DNA of 64,000 nucleotides from Planctomycetota bacterium. GTDB taxonomy: Bacteria; Planctomycetota; Planctomycetia; Pirellulales; PALSA-1355. A program made the position numbers and the translations under genes. Below, piece by piece: positions 26,777 to 36,767 of this stretch. Every line of letters begins with the position of its first letter. The first letter of the stretch is position 1. Under the pieces are notes generated by a model. That model was given only the letters and a program-made list of their open reading frames with translations, was not told the origin of the DNA and ran no database searches. The stretch spans positions 1-64,000 of the forward strand of contig QQVE01000028.1 of the NCBI GenBank assembly GCA_003389325.1. Direction: 5' to 3'.

Positions 26777-28570
26777 ATGTCTCGCCCCTACTCATCGAGA
26801 TCGATCCGCCCGGAAATGACCGTGCGGCAAGTCGCCGTCGATTTCCCTGCGTCGCGCGAAGTGTTCCTTCACCACGGTGAGCCAGAACGGCACCCCGGAC
26901 AATTCGGCCATCTGGAGCCGCTAGCCCACTTTGCAAGGCGGATGGGCTTGGCACTCGATGAACTGCTGTTGGACCTGGCAGCCGCGACGGGAGCACCCAT
27001 TGAGGCTCCAAGCAGGCCCGCCGAGACGATTCATCACGGTTACATCTTGTCGGCGCTCGCGATCACGCTCACTTTAGGGGCGGGCTGGGGTGGATGGTTG
27101 TTGTGGCGCATCGGAATCACAGCAGACTTTGACGCTGTCCAAGCTGCCGACGTGATCGCGCACGGCGAAGCTCAATTGTGGGGCTTCATCACACTGTTCA
27201 TCATGGGCATCGCTCTTCGCACGGTTTTGCAGGCCGTTGCACGCCACAGATTGGGACTTCGGGCATGTCGGGGACTGCTACTGCTGGCACTGTTTGGCAT
27301 CGTCGGCGGTTTCATTTGGTTTCTGCTTCCCGCAGCATCTGTGTTGGGTCTGGCCGCGGCCACAAGCCTCGTCTTGATGTCTGCGGGGTTTCTTGCAATG
27401 CAATTGGTCCTGCTACGCCGAAAGTGGACCGCGACCTGGGCACGCGCGGTCATGGCCTCAGGCATGTGGCTAGTTGCATGGGCCATCGTGACAGCCGTTC
27501 TCCGCTGGAGTTCCGGCTCGGTCGGCGCAGCCATTTACAGCGATTCTCAACGGTTGCTCCTGATCGAGCTCGCCGTCTTCGGATTCGCTTTGAACTCGAT
27601 CTACGGATTCGGTCAGATGCTGCTGCCCGGACTGCTCCGAATCGGTTCGACACACAGTTGGGCAATCGAGACTTCCCATTGGGTACACAATGCAGGGACG
27701 TTCTTGCTTTGCCTTGCAACCGTATTGGGTTGGTCCGGAATCATATCGGCTACTGGCTGCGCGCTCTTGACGATAGGAGCCGTGCTGTTTGCCGTGGGCA
27801 TTCGGGGCTTTATCGGCCGCCAACGCAAATCGAAGCGCGACGAACAAGGCCACGCGGCCCTCGATCTTTTTCCGCCAATGGCATTCGCCTGGTTGATCGT
27901 CAGTCTAGTTCTTATGACGTGCGGGTTCGCGTACGAGCAGCTGGCTCGTGTGGCCTTGCCTCATGCGTATATGGGAGCAGTCCGCCATGCCCTAACAGTC
28001 GGATTCATGACGACATTGATTCTCGGTGTTGGTCAGCGACTCCTACCCGTGCTTGATCGAACCGTCCTCGCCAAGCCACGTCTTGTCGTTCCGATTCTCG
28101 TCTTGATTGGCGTCGGGAACCTGCTTCGCGTGGGAACTGAGTTCGCCACCATAGGCACACCAACAGCGTATAGCGTGATGCCGGTGTCCGCTTTGTTCGA
28201 ATGGGCCGCACTATTGCTGTTTGCAATTAATGCCATCGCAACAATGCTACACACCGATGCACTGTTCTCCACCGGGCAGGCGACGCTGAGGTCTTCGCTC
28301 GCAGTACTCTTGGGCGAGTATCCGGAAATCGAAGATCGGCTGATCGCCACAGGGAGTCAGTATCTCGCACGGACAAGGAGCGTTCCCAGCGAACTCACGA
28401 TCGGTTCTTTCGCAGAGAGTGAAGGCTGGGAACCCTTGGATTTGATCGAGCAGATTAACGGTTGGCTTTCAGGAGGTATCCATGACACGGCTCAATCTGG
28501 ACTCTACAGTCGGACAGTGGGTCGCCACGCATCCCCAAACATCGCGACTTTTCGAAGCGTCGCGGATTGA
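26777..28570 (+). CDS. NnrS-like multi-spanning membrane protein with N-terminal DUF1858-like domain
   Basis: About 597 residues. Residues 10-70 (MTVRQVAVDFPASREVFLHHGEPE...LDELLLDL) resemble the ScdA_N/DUF1858 helical domain. About 12 membrane helices follow, with HGEAQLWGFITLFIMGIALR matching the NnrS/haem-copper-like H-x3-Q-x2-GF pattern. A C-terminal soluble tail of about 90 residues follows. NnrS proteins are haem- and copper-containing and protect against NO stress. The reading frame continues 89 bases past the well-supported start of the RIC gene, an unusually long overlap. Confidence 0.65.
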   Translation: MSRPYSSRSIRPEMTVRQVAVDFPASREVFLHHGEPERHPGQFGHLEPLAHFARRMGLALDELLLDLAAATGAPIEAPSRPAETIHHGYILSALAITLTLGAGWGGWLLWRIGITADFDAVQAADVIAHGEAQLWGFITLFIMGIALRTVLQAVARHRLGLRACRGLLLLALFGIVGGFIWFLLPAASVLGLAAATSLVLMSAGFLAMQLVLLRRKWTATWARAVMASGMWLVAWAIVTAVLRWSSGSVGAAIYSDSQRLLLIELAVFGFALNSIYGFGQMLLPGLLRIGSTHSWAIETSHWVHNAGTFLLCLATVLGWSGIISATGCALLTIGAVLFAVGIRGFIGRQRKSKRDEQGHAALDLFPPMAFAWLIVSLVLMTCGFAYEQLARVALPHAYMGAVRHALTVGFMTTLILGVGQRLLPVLDRTVLAKPRLVVPILVLIGVGNLLRVGTEFATIGTPTAYSVMPVSALFEWAALLLFAINAIATMLHTDALFSTGQATLRSSLAVLLGEYPEIEDRLIATGSQYLARTRSVPSELTIGSFAESEGWEPLDLIEQINGWLSGGIHDTAQSGLYSRTVGRHASPNIATFRSVAD

Positions 28571-29216
28571 CTATTGCTGTGGCGGCGGTAAGTCCCTCGG
28601 ACAAGCATGTCGCGACAGTGAACTTGACCCACAACAAATCTTGGCACAGCTTCACGACGCGGTTCAGGCTGCTGGCAGCGAGCCGGCCGAGAACTGGACA
28701 CAGACCAGCCTCACCGCGTTGTGCGATCACATCGAACAGACACATCATGCTTACCTACGGACTGAGCTGCCCCGGCTGACGACGCTGATCGCCAAGATTG
28801 TCGATGCTCACAGCGAAGGGCATCCTGAGCTTTTACAAGTTCAGCACGAGTTCGCTGCTTTGCGGGGTGAACTGGAACCGCACATGTTCAAAGAAGAGCA
28901 GGTTCTGTTTCCAGCAATACGACGGCTGGAGCAGTCGGAATCGCCACCAGTGTTTCCATTCGGGACCGTGGCGAACCCCATCCGCATGATGGAGCACGAG
29001 CATGACAACGCGGGCAACGGGTTGGCTCAGATTCGCGAGCTGACCTGCGACTATTGTGCCCCAACAGACGCCTGCAACACCTATCGCGCAGCGCTCGACG
29101 GTCTCCGCGAACTCGAACTCGATTTGCATCAGCACATCCACAAGGAAAACAGCATACTGTTTCCAAGAGCGATTGAGCATGAGAGATTGCTTTCTGGACC
29201 GCAAGGCCGCCGATAG
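28482..29216 (+). CDS. Iron-sulfur cluster repair di-iron protein (RIC/ScdA/YtfE)
   Basis: 244 residues. The N-terminal ScdA_N domain has VGQWVATHPQTSRLFEASRIDYCCGGGKSL with the CCGGG motif. The hemerythrin-like domain has the His/Glu ligands in HIEQTHHAYLRTELPRL, HPELLQVQHEF, EPHMFKEEQVLFP, MMEHEHDNAG and LHQHIHKENSILFPRA. RIC proteins repair nitrosylated Fe-S clusters and release or reduce NO. The start is secure: AGGAGG stands 6 bases before the ATG. The gene is nested over the end of the NnrS-like gene. Confidence 0.92.
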   Translation: MTRLNLDSTVGQWVATHPQTSRLFEASRIDYCCGGGKSLGQACRDSELDPQQILAQLHDAVQAAGSEPAENWTQTSLTALCDHIEQTHHAYLRTELPRLTTLIAKIVDAHSEGHPELLQVQHEFAALRGELEPHMFKEEQVLFPAIRRLEQSESPPVFPFGTVANPIRMMEHEHDNAGNGLAQIRELTCDYCAPTDACNTYRAALDGLRELELDLHQHIHKENSILFPRAIEHERLLSGPQGRR

Positions 29217-29294
29217 CCCGAAAATCGTGTTGGCATCTGCCGGTAGTCAACGACGTGCCAATTGGTAAACTGGATGGCCGGTTGACCTGGTCAC

Positions 29295-29313
29295 TTTGGC
29301 CGGGCAGTTGCGT
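29295..29313 (+). promoter_or_regulatory. Candidate sigma-54 promoter of the Nas-like operon
   Basis: TTTGGCCGGGCAGTTGCGT has TTGGC and TTGC with exactly 10 bases between GG and GC. Transcription would start near 29323, so the first in-frame starts at 29296 and 29317 would lie at or before the start site. The TTG at 29335, preceded by GGAGAG, would then be the true start codon. Confidence 0.45.
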
Positions 29314-29316
29314 GCG

Positions 29317-30432
29317 ATGGCAGCGGAGAGACTCTTGGATCAACGAGGCAACAGCCCACGTCCCCGCTACACCCTAGTCGCGATCCTCAGCGGATGTGCG
29401 GCTACAGCCATCGTGGCCGGACTGATCGTAGTCGGATCGCGTCGCCTTTCGCATTTCGATGCGGCCCTTGTCGGCTACACATTCGCGACACTCTTTGCCA
29501 CATTCGGTATTGTCTACCGCTATACGATGTGGCTTCACCGTCCGCCAACAGCGATGTATTGGAAGCGTGGTTGGCAGGTGTTTCTGCGGCCACAGGCGCT
29601 GCCCCGCAACGTTGTCTTGTGGTTCAAACGCTTGGTATCTGTCTTCCTCGCCAACAGCTTTATTTGGAAGCGGAGCGTTCTGAGAGGCGCGGCACACTGG
29701 TTGATCATGTGGGGATGCCTGATCGCTTCGGGGATCACGTTCCCGCTAGTCTTTGGCTGGATTCACTTCGAGTTTGCCAACGACGGGTTCGACGACTACA
29801 CCGCTAGTGTTTTTGGTTTCCCTCTGTTTTCCTTCGGAATCGACTCGTTCCTGGGGTACTTGATATTCCATGGGTTGGTTTGGGCCTCGTTTCTCGTGAT
29901 CGCCGGCGTGATGCTGGCCATGCGACGACGGATGCGCAGTCGGGATGCGTTGGTATTGCAGCGATTCGGCGAAGACTTTCTGCCGCTGATTCTCCTGTTC
30001 GCCGTGAGTGTGACGGGTTTGATGCTGGTAGTCAGCTATGAATGGCTCAACGGCTACGCGTACGAGTTCCTTTCGATCACACACGCCGTCACGGTGATCG
30101 GCACGCTCCTATGGCTCCCATTCGGAAAGTTCTTTCATCTATTCCAGCGGCCCGCTCAGTTGGGCGTTTTGTTTTACAAAGACGCTGGTGCCCGTGGTGA
30201 GCAAGCCCGGTGCGCTCGCTGCGAGGAGCCGTTTGCCTCGAGCATGCATATCGAGGACTTGATTGAGGTTGAACGGCAACTCGGATACCGATACGAGATG
30301 AATGGGAGCTTCACCGACCACTATCAGAGGATTTGCCCGCGCTGTCGGCGAGTATCGCTGGCCATTGCCCAAGGCCGGCTCTGGACTGCACCCGCCGCGC
30401 ACAGAAACCCGACGGATGTCACGCATGGCTAA
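29317..30432 (+). CDS. NarI-like membrane haem b protein with C-terminal CxxC domain
   Basis: About 371 residues. Six or so membrane helices, with His residues in [11 protein letters not shown]-like, [32 protein letters not shown] positions, resemble nitrate-reductase gamma/cytochrome b subunits that take electrons from quinol. A soluble tail has CARCEEPF and CPRCRRV, four Cys that could hold zinc or a rubredoxin-like iron. The stop overlaps the molybdoenzyme start (ATGGCTAA). The start is uncertain: ATG 29317, or TTG 29335 if the sigma-54 promoter is real. Confidence 0.7.
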   Translation: MAAERLLDQRGNSPRPRYTLVAILSGCAATAIVAGLIVVGSRRLSHFDAALVGYTFATLFATFGIVYRYTMWLHRPPTAMYWKRGWQVFLRPQALPRNVVLWFKRLVSVFLANSFIWKRSVLRGAAHWLIMWGCLIASGITFPLVFGWIHFEFANDGFDDYTASVFGFPLFSFGIDSFLGYLIFHGLVWASFLVIAGVMLAMRRRMRSRDALVLQRFGEDFLPLILLFAVSVTGLMLVVSYEWLNGYAYEFLSITHAVTVIGTLLWLPFGKFFHLFQRPAQLGVLFYKDAGARGEQARCARCEEPFASSMHIEDLIEVERQLGYRYEMNGSFTDHYQRICPRCRRVSLAIAQGRLWTAPAAHRNPTDVTHG

Positions 30433-32668
30433 GCCGCCAACCCGTAGCCTCGACATTAACCAACAGTTCGGTCCGCATCTCGCGTATGCCGAAGGAATCC
30501 GCTTGGATCGGGGTGTTGAAGCAGATCGCCAGGTGAAGACGCATTGCTGTTTCTGCGGACAGCAGTGCGGCATTCAGTTGAGGGTGAAAGACAACGAAGT
30601 CATTGGGTTTGAGCCTTGGGAGGAGTTTCCGTTCAATCGCGGAATGCTTTGCCCCAAGGGCGTGAAACGGTACTTGCAGGGCGCTCATCCAGACCGCTTG
30701 ACAACCGCTCTTCAACGCGACTCCACTGCATCTGGCGGGTTTCGCTCGATGCCCTATGACGCCGCGATTCGCCATGCAGCCGAGGCGATCGGGCGCATTC
30801 AATCAGATCACGGGCATGAAGCCTTTGCTGTACTTAGTGGCGCCAGCTTGACGACGGAAAAGACCTACCTGATGGGCAAGTTTGCGCGCGTATGCTTGAG
30901 AACGCCCTTTATCGACTACAACGGCCGCCTGTGTATGGTCAGCGCCGGCGCTGCCAACAAGAAGTCATTTGGAATCGACCGCGCGGCGAATCCATGGTCG
31001 GACATCCTGGGTGCCGAAGTAGTCTGGATTAGCGGAGCCAACGTTGCAGAGTGCGCGCCGATTCCGACCAATTATGTCTGGCAGGCTCGGGAGCAGGGCG
31101 CCAAGATCATCGTCGTCGACCCGCGGATCACGCCATTGGCCCGCACGTGTGATCTGTTTCTTCCGGTAAAGCCGGGGCGGGACGTGGCGTTGTTCAATGG
31201 AATCCTGCATTTGATGATTGAGCACGATTGGCTCGATCATTCGTTCATTGAACAGCATACCGTTGGGTTTGAGCCGCTTGCAGAGTCCGTGCAATCGTGG
31301 ACGCCCGCCCGCACGGCCGAAGCGACTGGCATCGCCGAACGGCTCATCAGGCAGGCGGCAGAATGGTGGGGGACCGCGTCGACAAGTTTTCTGATGCATG
31401 CCCGAGGCATTGAGCACCACAGCCACGGGGTGCAGAACGTTCTCGGGGCGATCAACATTGTGCTGGCCTCGGGGCGCATCGGCCGCGAAAGCTGCGGGTA
31501 CGCCACTATCACGGGCCAGGCCAACGGACAGGGAGGCCGTGAGCACGGTCAGAAGTGCGACCAACTCCCCGGCGCACGTGACCTGGCGAATCCGGAACAT
31601 CGGGCCCATGTCGCGAAGGTGTGGGGCGTGTCGCCCGAAGATTTGCCGCAACCGGGTATCGATGCCTATGAGATCTTCCGCAAGATCGACCGAGGTGAGA
31701 TTCGGGGATTGCTTTCGATCTGCTTCAATCCACTGGTTTCGTTGCCGGACAACAACTTTGTTGCCCGCATGCTCGACAAGTTGGACTTCTACGTGGCAAT
31801 CGACTTCTTCCTGAACGACACGGCTCACCACGCCGATATCGTGCTCCCTGGCTCACTGCATGAAGAGGATGAGGGCACCGTGACCCAGATCGAGGGACGC
31901 GTTATCAAGATCAATCAAGCGGTCGATCCGCCGGGCGACGCCAGGCAAGACTGGCGTATCATTCAAGATCTTGCGGCCGCGCTCGGCCGCCCGCACGGAT
32001 TCACTTTCCAGAATCCGCGCGCGATCTTTGACGAACTGCGACAGGCGAGCAAGGGTGGCATCGCCGATTATTCGGGCATCACGTGGGAGAAGATTGAGAA
32101 GCAGCATGGCGTCTGCTGGCCATGTCCGTCGGAGAACCATCCGGGCACGCCGCGGTTGTTTGAGCCCGGCTCCCACAACCCGATTGCCAACGGTTCGGGA
32201 CCATTCTACTTTCCGGATGGCAAAGCAAGATTTAACGTCGCGGAGTACACGCCGCCGACGGAAGAAGTGGACGGCGACTATCCCGTGATCCTGACGACTG
32301 GACGCGTTGTTAGTCATTTTCTTTCCGGAACTCAGACTCGCCGCATTGGGCCGCTGGTTGACCAGTACCCCGAACCGCGTATAGAAATTCACCCACAACT
32401 AGCCGCTCGAATCTCCATTGCTGACGGCGATTGGACCACCGTGACGTCCCGGCGCGGCGAAGTTACATTGCGAGCCCAAGTGGTGAAAACGATTCGGCCG
32501 GACACCGTTTTCATTCCCTACCATTGGGCTGGCGCCAAGAGTGCGAATCGCCTCACGATCGCTGCACAGGATCCGATTTCGAAGATCCCAGAGTACAAGG
32601 TCTGCGCGGTACGGCTGTCAAAGGCGAGTGCCGCGCCGCAAGACGCCGAACGCTTTGAAATAGAATAA
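30425..32668 (+). CDS. NarB/NasC/NapA-like molybdoenzyme catalytic subunit
   Basis: 747 residues with no Tat signal, so cytoplasmic. The [4Fe-4S] set is Cys41, Cys44, Cys48 ([10 protein letters not shown]) and Cys76. Cys170 in [11 protein letters not shown] is placed like the Mo ligand of NapA and NasC, and [21 protein letters not shown] resembles the nitrate reductase fingerprint. A C-terminal molydop-binding domain follows ([22 protein letters not shown]). It probably reduces nitrate; a formate-type substrate cannot be excluded. An ATG at 30416 is an alternative start. Ferredoxin, Rieske and membrane genes follow, which is not the usual assimilatory layout. Confidence 0.8.
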   Translation: MAKPPTRSLDINQQFGPHLAYAEGIRLDRGVEADRQVKTHCCFCGQQCGIQLRVKDNEVIGFEPWEEFPFNRGMLCPKGVKRYLQGAHPDRLTTALQRDSTASGGFRSMPYDAAIRHAAEAIGRIQSDHGHEAFAVLSGASLTTEKTYLMGKFARVCLRTPFIDYNGRLCMVSAGAANKKSFGIDRAANPWSDILGAEVVWISGANVAECAPIPTNYVWQAREQGAKIIVVDPRITPLARTCDLFLPVKPGRDVALFNGILHLMIEHDWLDHSFIEQHTVGFEPLAESVQSWTPARTAEATGIAERLIRQAAEWWGTASTSFLMHARGIEHHSHGVQNVLGAINIVLASGRIGRESCGYATITGQANGQGGREHGQKCDQLPGARDLANPEHRAHVAKVWGVSPEDLPQPGIDAYEIFRKIDRGEIRGLLSICFNPLVSLPDNNFVARMLDKLDFYVAIDFFLNDTAHHADIVLPGSLHEEDEGTVTQIEGRVIKINQAVDPPGDARQDWRIIQDLAAALGRPHGFTFQNPRAIFDELRQASKGGIADYSGITWEKIEKQHGVCWPCPSENHPGTPRLFEPGSHNPIANGSGPFYFPDGKARFNVAEYTPPTEEVDGDYPVILTTGRVVSHFLSGTQTRRIGPLVDQYPEPRIEIHPQLAARISIADGDWTTVTSRRGEVTLRAQVVKTIRPDTVFIPYHWAGAKSANRLTIAAQDPISKIPEYKVCAVRLSKASAAPQDAERFEIE

Positions 32669-32682
32669 ATAGAGGTCACCGG

Positions 32683-33330
32683 ATGCCTGTCCCACACGAC
32701 TATTTGTTTTTCATCGACCCGAATCGCTGCATCGGTTGCGAGTCGTGCGTGCAAGCGTGTTCCGAGTGCGACACGCACAAGGGGCACTCGATGATCCACC
32801 TGGAGTTCATGAACCGGCGCGAGTCACCGCAGTCGGTGCCAGTCGTGTGTATGCATTGCGATTCACCAACCTGCGCTGAAGTGTGCCCGGCCGATGCGAT
32901 CAAGCGTACAGAGGACGGTGTGGTACAGACGGCTCGCAAGCCGCGTTGCATCGCCTGCAACAATTGCGTGCTGGCGTGCCCCTTCGGCGTGCCGAAGATG
33001 AACACGCGCGAAGAGCTGATGATGAAGTGTGATATGTGCTACGACCGCACGTCGGAGGGAAAGCGGCCCATGTGCGCAACAGTCTGCCCGAGCCAAGCGC
33101 TCTTCTTTGGCACCCAAGCGGAGATCGACCGGCTGCGCCCAAGGTCACGAGCCATCAATGATTTTCAGTTTGGTCAACAGAAGATTCACACAAAGGTTCG
33201 CATGATGGTCCCGCATGATGCGGCGATTGCGCATATCGACGTGGTGGATGCCATGTGCGCCGACATGGGCGAAGACGACCCGATGTTGTCCGCTGCCGTG
33301 TGCAGCCTTCCTATCGTGTCGAAGACCTAG
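32683..33330 (+). CDS. Four-cluster ferredoxin subunit (NrfC/PhsB type)
   Basis: 215 residues with Cys groups [51 protein letters not shown] and CDMCYDR...CATVCP, enough for four [4Fe-4S] clusters. There is no export signal, so it sits with the catalytic subunit in the cytoplasm. It should pass electrons between the membrane subunit and the molybdoenzyme. It starts 14 bases behind the catalytic gene and has GAGGTCACCGG before the ATG. Confidence 0.85.
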   Translation: MPVPHDYLFFIDPNRCIGCESCVQACSECDTHKGHSMIHLEFMNRRESPQSVPVVCMHCDSPTCAEVCPADAIKRTEDGVVQTARKPRCIACNNCVLACPFGVPKMNTREELMMKCDMCYDRTSEGKRPMCATVCPSQALFFGTQAEIDRLRPRSRAINDFQFGQQKIHTKVRMMVPHDAAIAHIDVVDAMCADMGEDDPMLSAAVCSLPIVSKT

Positions 33331-33341
33331 GATGGATACTA

Positions 33342-33881
33342 ATGAACGGCAAAGATCTGCAGGCCCCTGCGTTCCCTGACGGCCGATTGGAACGCGACCA
33401 GCCGAAGTGGCGGCGCGACTTTCCCATTGATGTGGAGGCCGACGAATACGGGGCTCGCCGCGATTTTACGAAGTTCCTCGTATTGACGAGCCTGGCGTTC
33501 GCTTGCGGACAGATATGGATCGTCTTCTTAAGTCTGTTTCGCGGTCGCCAGCCAGCGGAACAACGCATCGCCGCGATCACCGATCTGGAGATTGGAGAAG
33601 CCGTCAGCTTCCATTATCCAACGGACCGCGATCCCTGTTTGCTCATCCGCCAATCCGATGATGTGTTTCTAGCCTACTCCAGCCAGTGCACGCATTTGAT
33701 GTGTCCCGTTCGCCCCGACCTCGCACACAATCGGTTGCATTGCCCTTGTCACGAAGGCTATTTCGACGCGACAACAGGGCAACCAACCGCCGGACCGCCG
33801 CGCCGCCCGCTGCCACGCATTCATTTGCGAATCGACCGTGGAATCGTCTATGCCACCGATGTCGAGGAGCGCGCATCATGA
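33342..33881 (+). CDS. Rieske [2Fe-2S] protein, Tat-type membrane anchor
   Basis: About 179 residues. A 38-residue lead precedes RRDFTKFLVLTSLAFACGQIW, a twin-arginine motif with a hydrophobic anchor, as in Rieske proteins of bc complexes. The Rieske site is CTHLMC and CPCHEGYFD (CxH and CxxH). If translocated by Tat, the cluster lies on the periplasmic face, while its Mo partner is cytoplasmic. That arrangement suggests a quinol-oxidising or quinol-linked complex spanning the membrane. It starts 11 bases after the ferredoxin gene. Confidence 0.8.
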   Translation: MNGKDLQAPAFPDGRLERDQPKWRRDFPIDVEADEYGARRDFTKFLVLTSLAFACGQIWIVFLSLFRGRQPAEQRIAAITDLEIGEAVSFHYPTDRDPCLLIRQSDDVFLAYSSQCTHLMCPVRPDLAHNRLHCPCHEGYFDATTGQPTAGPPRRPLPRIHLRIDRGIVYATDVEERAS

Positions 33882-34102
33882 CCAACTCGCGACGAACTCG
33901 CAGCCAGCGTCTGTCGATCATTTATGGCATCTTGTCGATTGTTGTAGTCCTCGTCGTGATGCAGTTGTGGCTGCTAACTGCCACGATGAATGCGTTTCTG
34001 GGTGGCAACCACACAGTTGTCGTCCCCGCGGCATTGGCAAGCATCGCCTGCCTGGGGCTGAATGCCGGGCTGCTGCGATACCTGGTTGTACTTGATCGTT
34101 GA
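33878..34102 (+). CDS. Small two-helix membrane protein
   Basis: 74 residues with two hydrophobic helices (IIYGILSIVVVLVVMQLWLLT and VVPAALASIACLGLNAGLLRYLVV). The start overlaps the Rieske stop by 4 bases (ATGA), and its stop overlaps the next start in the same way. This tight coupling suggests it is a structural subunit of the same complex. No function is known to me. Confidence 0.65.
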   Translation: MTNSRRTRSQRLSIIYGILSIVVVLVVMQLWLLTATMNAFLGGNHTVVVPAALASIACLGLNAGLLRYLVVLDR

Positions 34103-35229
34103 CTCCAGAAGGCGTAGCCAGCGTGATCGAATCTGCAAACGGTGGACGTTCGTCGCTCGTTTCTGAACTCTGGAGAAACATCGAGACGCTGAATCCAGCG
34201 TATTTCGCTCTGGTGATGGCGACTGGCATCGTTTCAGTTGCCAGTCATTTGGTCGGGATGTCGCGATTGTCGCTAGCGTTGTTCTGGTTCAACATCCCGG
34301 CGTTCGCGATACTTGTCGTGTTCAATGCGATCCGGTTGATCAAGTATCGCAAACAGTTTTTTGCTGACTTGACTGATCATAAGCGCGGAGTTGGCTTCTT
34401 CACGGCGGTCGCTGCGACTTGCGTTCTGGGTAGCCAGTGTGTCTTGCTTGTCGACCTGCATAGCGTGGCAATCGCGCTGTGGTGTCTGGGGACCGTGCTG
34501 TGGATCGTGCTCACCTACACCATCTTTACAAGCTTTGCAGTCAAAGAGACAAAGCCCTCATTGGCAGAAGGAATTCACGGAGGCTGGCTGGTATCGGTGG
34601 TCGCTGTTCAGTCAGTATCGCTGCTTGGCGGTATTCTGGCGGAGGGCTTCGAATCATACCGCGAAGAAGTGTTGTTCTTCTCCCTGGCGATGTGGCTCAA
34701 GGGAGGAATGCTCTACATCTGGATAATCTCATTGATCTTCTATCGCTACACTTTCTTTTCGATGAGTCCAGCGGACCTTGCGCCGCCGTACTGGATCAAC
34801 ATGGGCGCAATGGCCATCTCGACCCTCGCAGGCACGACCTTAATCTCGGCGGCGAGCGACTCGACGATATTGCTCCCGCTGCTTTCGTTTCTTAAGGGTT
34901 TCACGTTGTTTTTTTGGGCAACGGCGACCTGGTGGATTCCGATGCTCGTGATCCTCGGCGTTTGGCGGCATGTCTACAAACGATTTCGCATCATCTATGA
35001 TCCGCAGTATTGGGGCGCAGTGTTTCCGCTTGGGATGTATACGGCATGCACCTTCCGCTTGGCCCATGCGATCGACGCACCGTTCCTAGTGATCATCCCC
35101 CAGTACTTCATCTACATTGCCATCAGCGCGTGGACTTTGACATTCGCCGGCATGATGTATTCCTTCGTTACCGTGCGAGCCATTGGAACAGGTGCGCGTC
35201 AGGGGGCCAACGGCGATCCTTCCTCATAG
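34099..35229 (+). CDS. TDT/SLAC1-type transporter (TehA-like)
   Basis: 376 residues, about ten membrane helices. ETLNPAYFALVMATGIVSVASH and the later FKGFTLFFWATATWWIPMLVILG are typical of the tellurite-resistance/dicarboxylate transporter family, which includes SLAC1 anion channels. The likely start is a TTG overlapping the previous stop (TTGA). In an operon with a nitrate-reductase-like enzyme, nitrate or nitrite is an attractive substrate, but that is inference. It ends 31 bases inside the convergent cytochrome gene. Confidence 0.75.
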   Translation: MTPEGVASVIESANGGRSSLVSELWRNIETLNPAYFALVMATGIVSVASHLVGMSRLSLALFWFNIPAFAILVVFNAIRLIKYRKQFFADLTDHKRGVGFFTAVAATCVLGSQCVLLVDLHSVAIALWCLGTVLWIVLTYTIFTSFAVKETKPSLAEGIHGGWLVSVVAVQSVSLLGGILAEGFESYREEVLFFSLAMWLKGGMLYIWIISLIFYRYTFFSMSPADLAPPYWINMGAMAISTLAGTTLISAASDSTILLPLLSFLKGFTLFFWATATWWIPMLVILGVWRHVYKRFRIIYDPQYWGAVFPLGMYTACTFRLAHAIDAPFLVIIPQYFIYIAISAWTLTFAGMMYSFVTVRAIGTGARQGANGDPSS

Positions 35230-36767
35230 CTTTCGGGCCGCTGGTTGACGTCGTATAGAAATCGCACCAAATCAACGAGGTCTCTGCGTGCCAGTGTGGC
35301 AGCGACCTGGGATGGCATCAGAGATTCACCTTCGGTTCGAGCCTCGATCTCCGCCTTGGCGATTCGCGTGTCACCACGGACAGGATCACGAATCACGATC
35401 CCTTGTCCGTCGTCGAGTACTTGAATTCCTGTCAGCACTTCCCCGGTCGTGGTTTGCACCGTCACGGAGTGAAATCCCTCTCTTATCACTTTGTTGGGCA
35501 GCAAAATCGATTCAACGATGTGTTCGGGCTTAGTGTCGTTGCCCATCATTGCCAGGTCTGGACCGACATTGCCACCGTTGCCTCGGATAGCGTGGCACTT
35601 GGTGCAGTTGAGCGCCTCACGCCGGAAGATGGTCTCTCCCCGCTTGGCGTCACCCTCGGACAGCGCCTCTTTGGCCCATGTCGCTACTTCTTCGGAAGAT
35701 AACTCCGAGACCATGCCTGCGATGTTTGGCGAACTCTCGGACATGGGCATCGCAGCGATCCACTCGCTTAGCAGGGCAACCCCTTCCTCGTCGACCTGTG
35801 TTCGGCCAAACTCTGGCATCATGATGCCAGACTCCGTCGAGCGGACGCGAAACAACATGATTGACAGATCCGGTCGCCCGGGCACGATGTCGAACTGCAG
35901 TCCGCCCGACCCGCGCCCCGCCGCAACCGGCGTCTTCATGACGCCATACTGGCTGGGCTCTTCGATGTCCACAGCGAGCTGCAGGCCCGAGTTGCGCGCC
36001 TTCCCTCGTGGGTTATGGCAGTGCGCGCAGTTTGCATGTAGCCAGGCGCGAGACCGCTGAGCGACCGTACCGCTCGAAGGATCGTTCCAGGATGCTAGCC
36101 GCGTAAGCCGCTCGCCTGCTGAGACTCCAGACAGGACCCCTTCGCGCCGCCACTGTGACAACTGAGACTCACCGGAGGTACTGTTCGGTGGCGGGCAATT
36201 CAGTTGTGCTTCGTCCATTGCAATGGGCGTCATCCGATCGTCGATCTCGTGGCATCGCTTGCAATCGTTGAAGTTCGGCACCACATGCATCTGATCGACC
36301 AATGTGCCGTTCGCCAACCGGCGGCTTACGGGAACGCTCCCGCCCAGGATTTCAAGGTTCGCGTCAGTTTGCTCCGCATTCCACAAGTAGGGGGCAGCGA
36401 TCCAGGAGTCACTTCGCCGCAGTAGCACACGCGTCTCCACCAGTGTCCGACCGGTATCCAGGCCGTCGTGGGCATAGCTGAGGGTTTGGGCCAGGATCGT
36501 GCCCAATGGAAACGCGAGAGTTCCGTCCTCTCGGTATTCAATCGAGGCGCCCGGTGGCAATTTCAATACGAGTTGGTGGTCTGCGTAGTCGTGAAAAGAA
36601 GACGAATTGATCGTGTAGGTCTGGACGCCAGTCGACGGGATAAGCTGCCGCAGCTCACCTTCGAAGAGGCCGAACTCGGTAAGCGAGTCCGGCAACTTTT
36701 CATCGAGCACAGTGGTTTCTGGCTGCGGCGAACAACCGAAGACCGCCACCAGGACGATGGGCATCAT
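35199..36767 (-). CDS. Triheme lipoprotein cytochrome (SO2930-like plus planctomycete haem domain)
   Basis: About 522 residues from MMPIVLVAVFGCSPQ, a lipoprotein signal with Cys in VFGC. The middle (LTEFGLFEGELRQLIPSTGVQTYTINSSSF) is like the SO2930/HNE_0200 family and carries CKRCHE and CAHCHNP. The C-terminal 140 residues (GETIFRREALNCTKCHAIRGNGGNVGPDL) form the haem-binding domain common in planctomycetes. The total is three CxxCH sites. It is a probable periplasmic electron carrier facing the NXR-like enzyme gene cluster. An upstream start would add 59 residues of poor quality. Confidence 0.8.
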   Translation of the reverse strand: MMPIVLVAVFGCSPQPETTVLDEKLPDSLTEFGLFEGELRQLIPSTGVQTYTINSSSFHDYADHQLVLKLPPGASIEYREDGTLAFPLGTILAQTLSYAHDGLDTGRTLVETRVLLRRSDSWIAAPYLWNAEQTDANLEILGGSVPVSRRLANGTLVDQMHVVPNFNDCKRCHEIDDRMTPIAMDEAQLNCPPPNSTSGESQLSQWRREGVLSGVSAGERLTRLASWNDPSSGTVAQRSRAWLHANCAHCHNPRGKARNSGLQLAVDIEEPSQYGVMKTPVAAGRGSGGLQFDIVPGRPDLSIMLFRVRSTESGIMMPEFGRTQVDEEGVALLSEWIAAMPMSESSPNIAGMVSELSSEEVATWAKEALSEGDAKRGETIFRREALNCTKCHAIRGNGGNVGPDLAMMGNDTKPEHIVESILLPNKVIREGFHSVTVQTTTGEVLTGIQVLDDGQGIVIRDPVRGDTRIAKAEIEARTEGESLMPSQVAATLARRDLVDLVRFLYDVNQRPESYEEGSPLAP

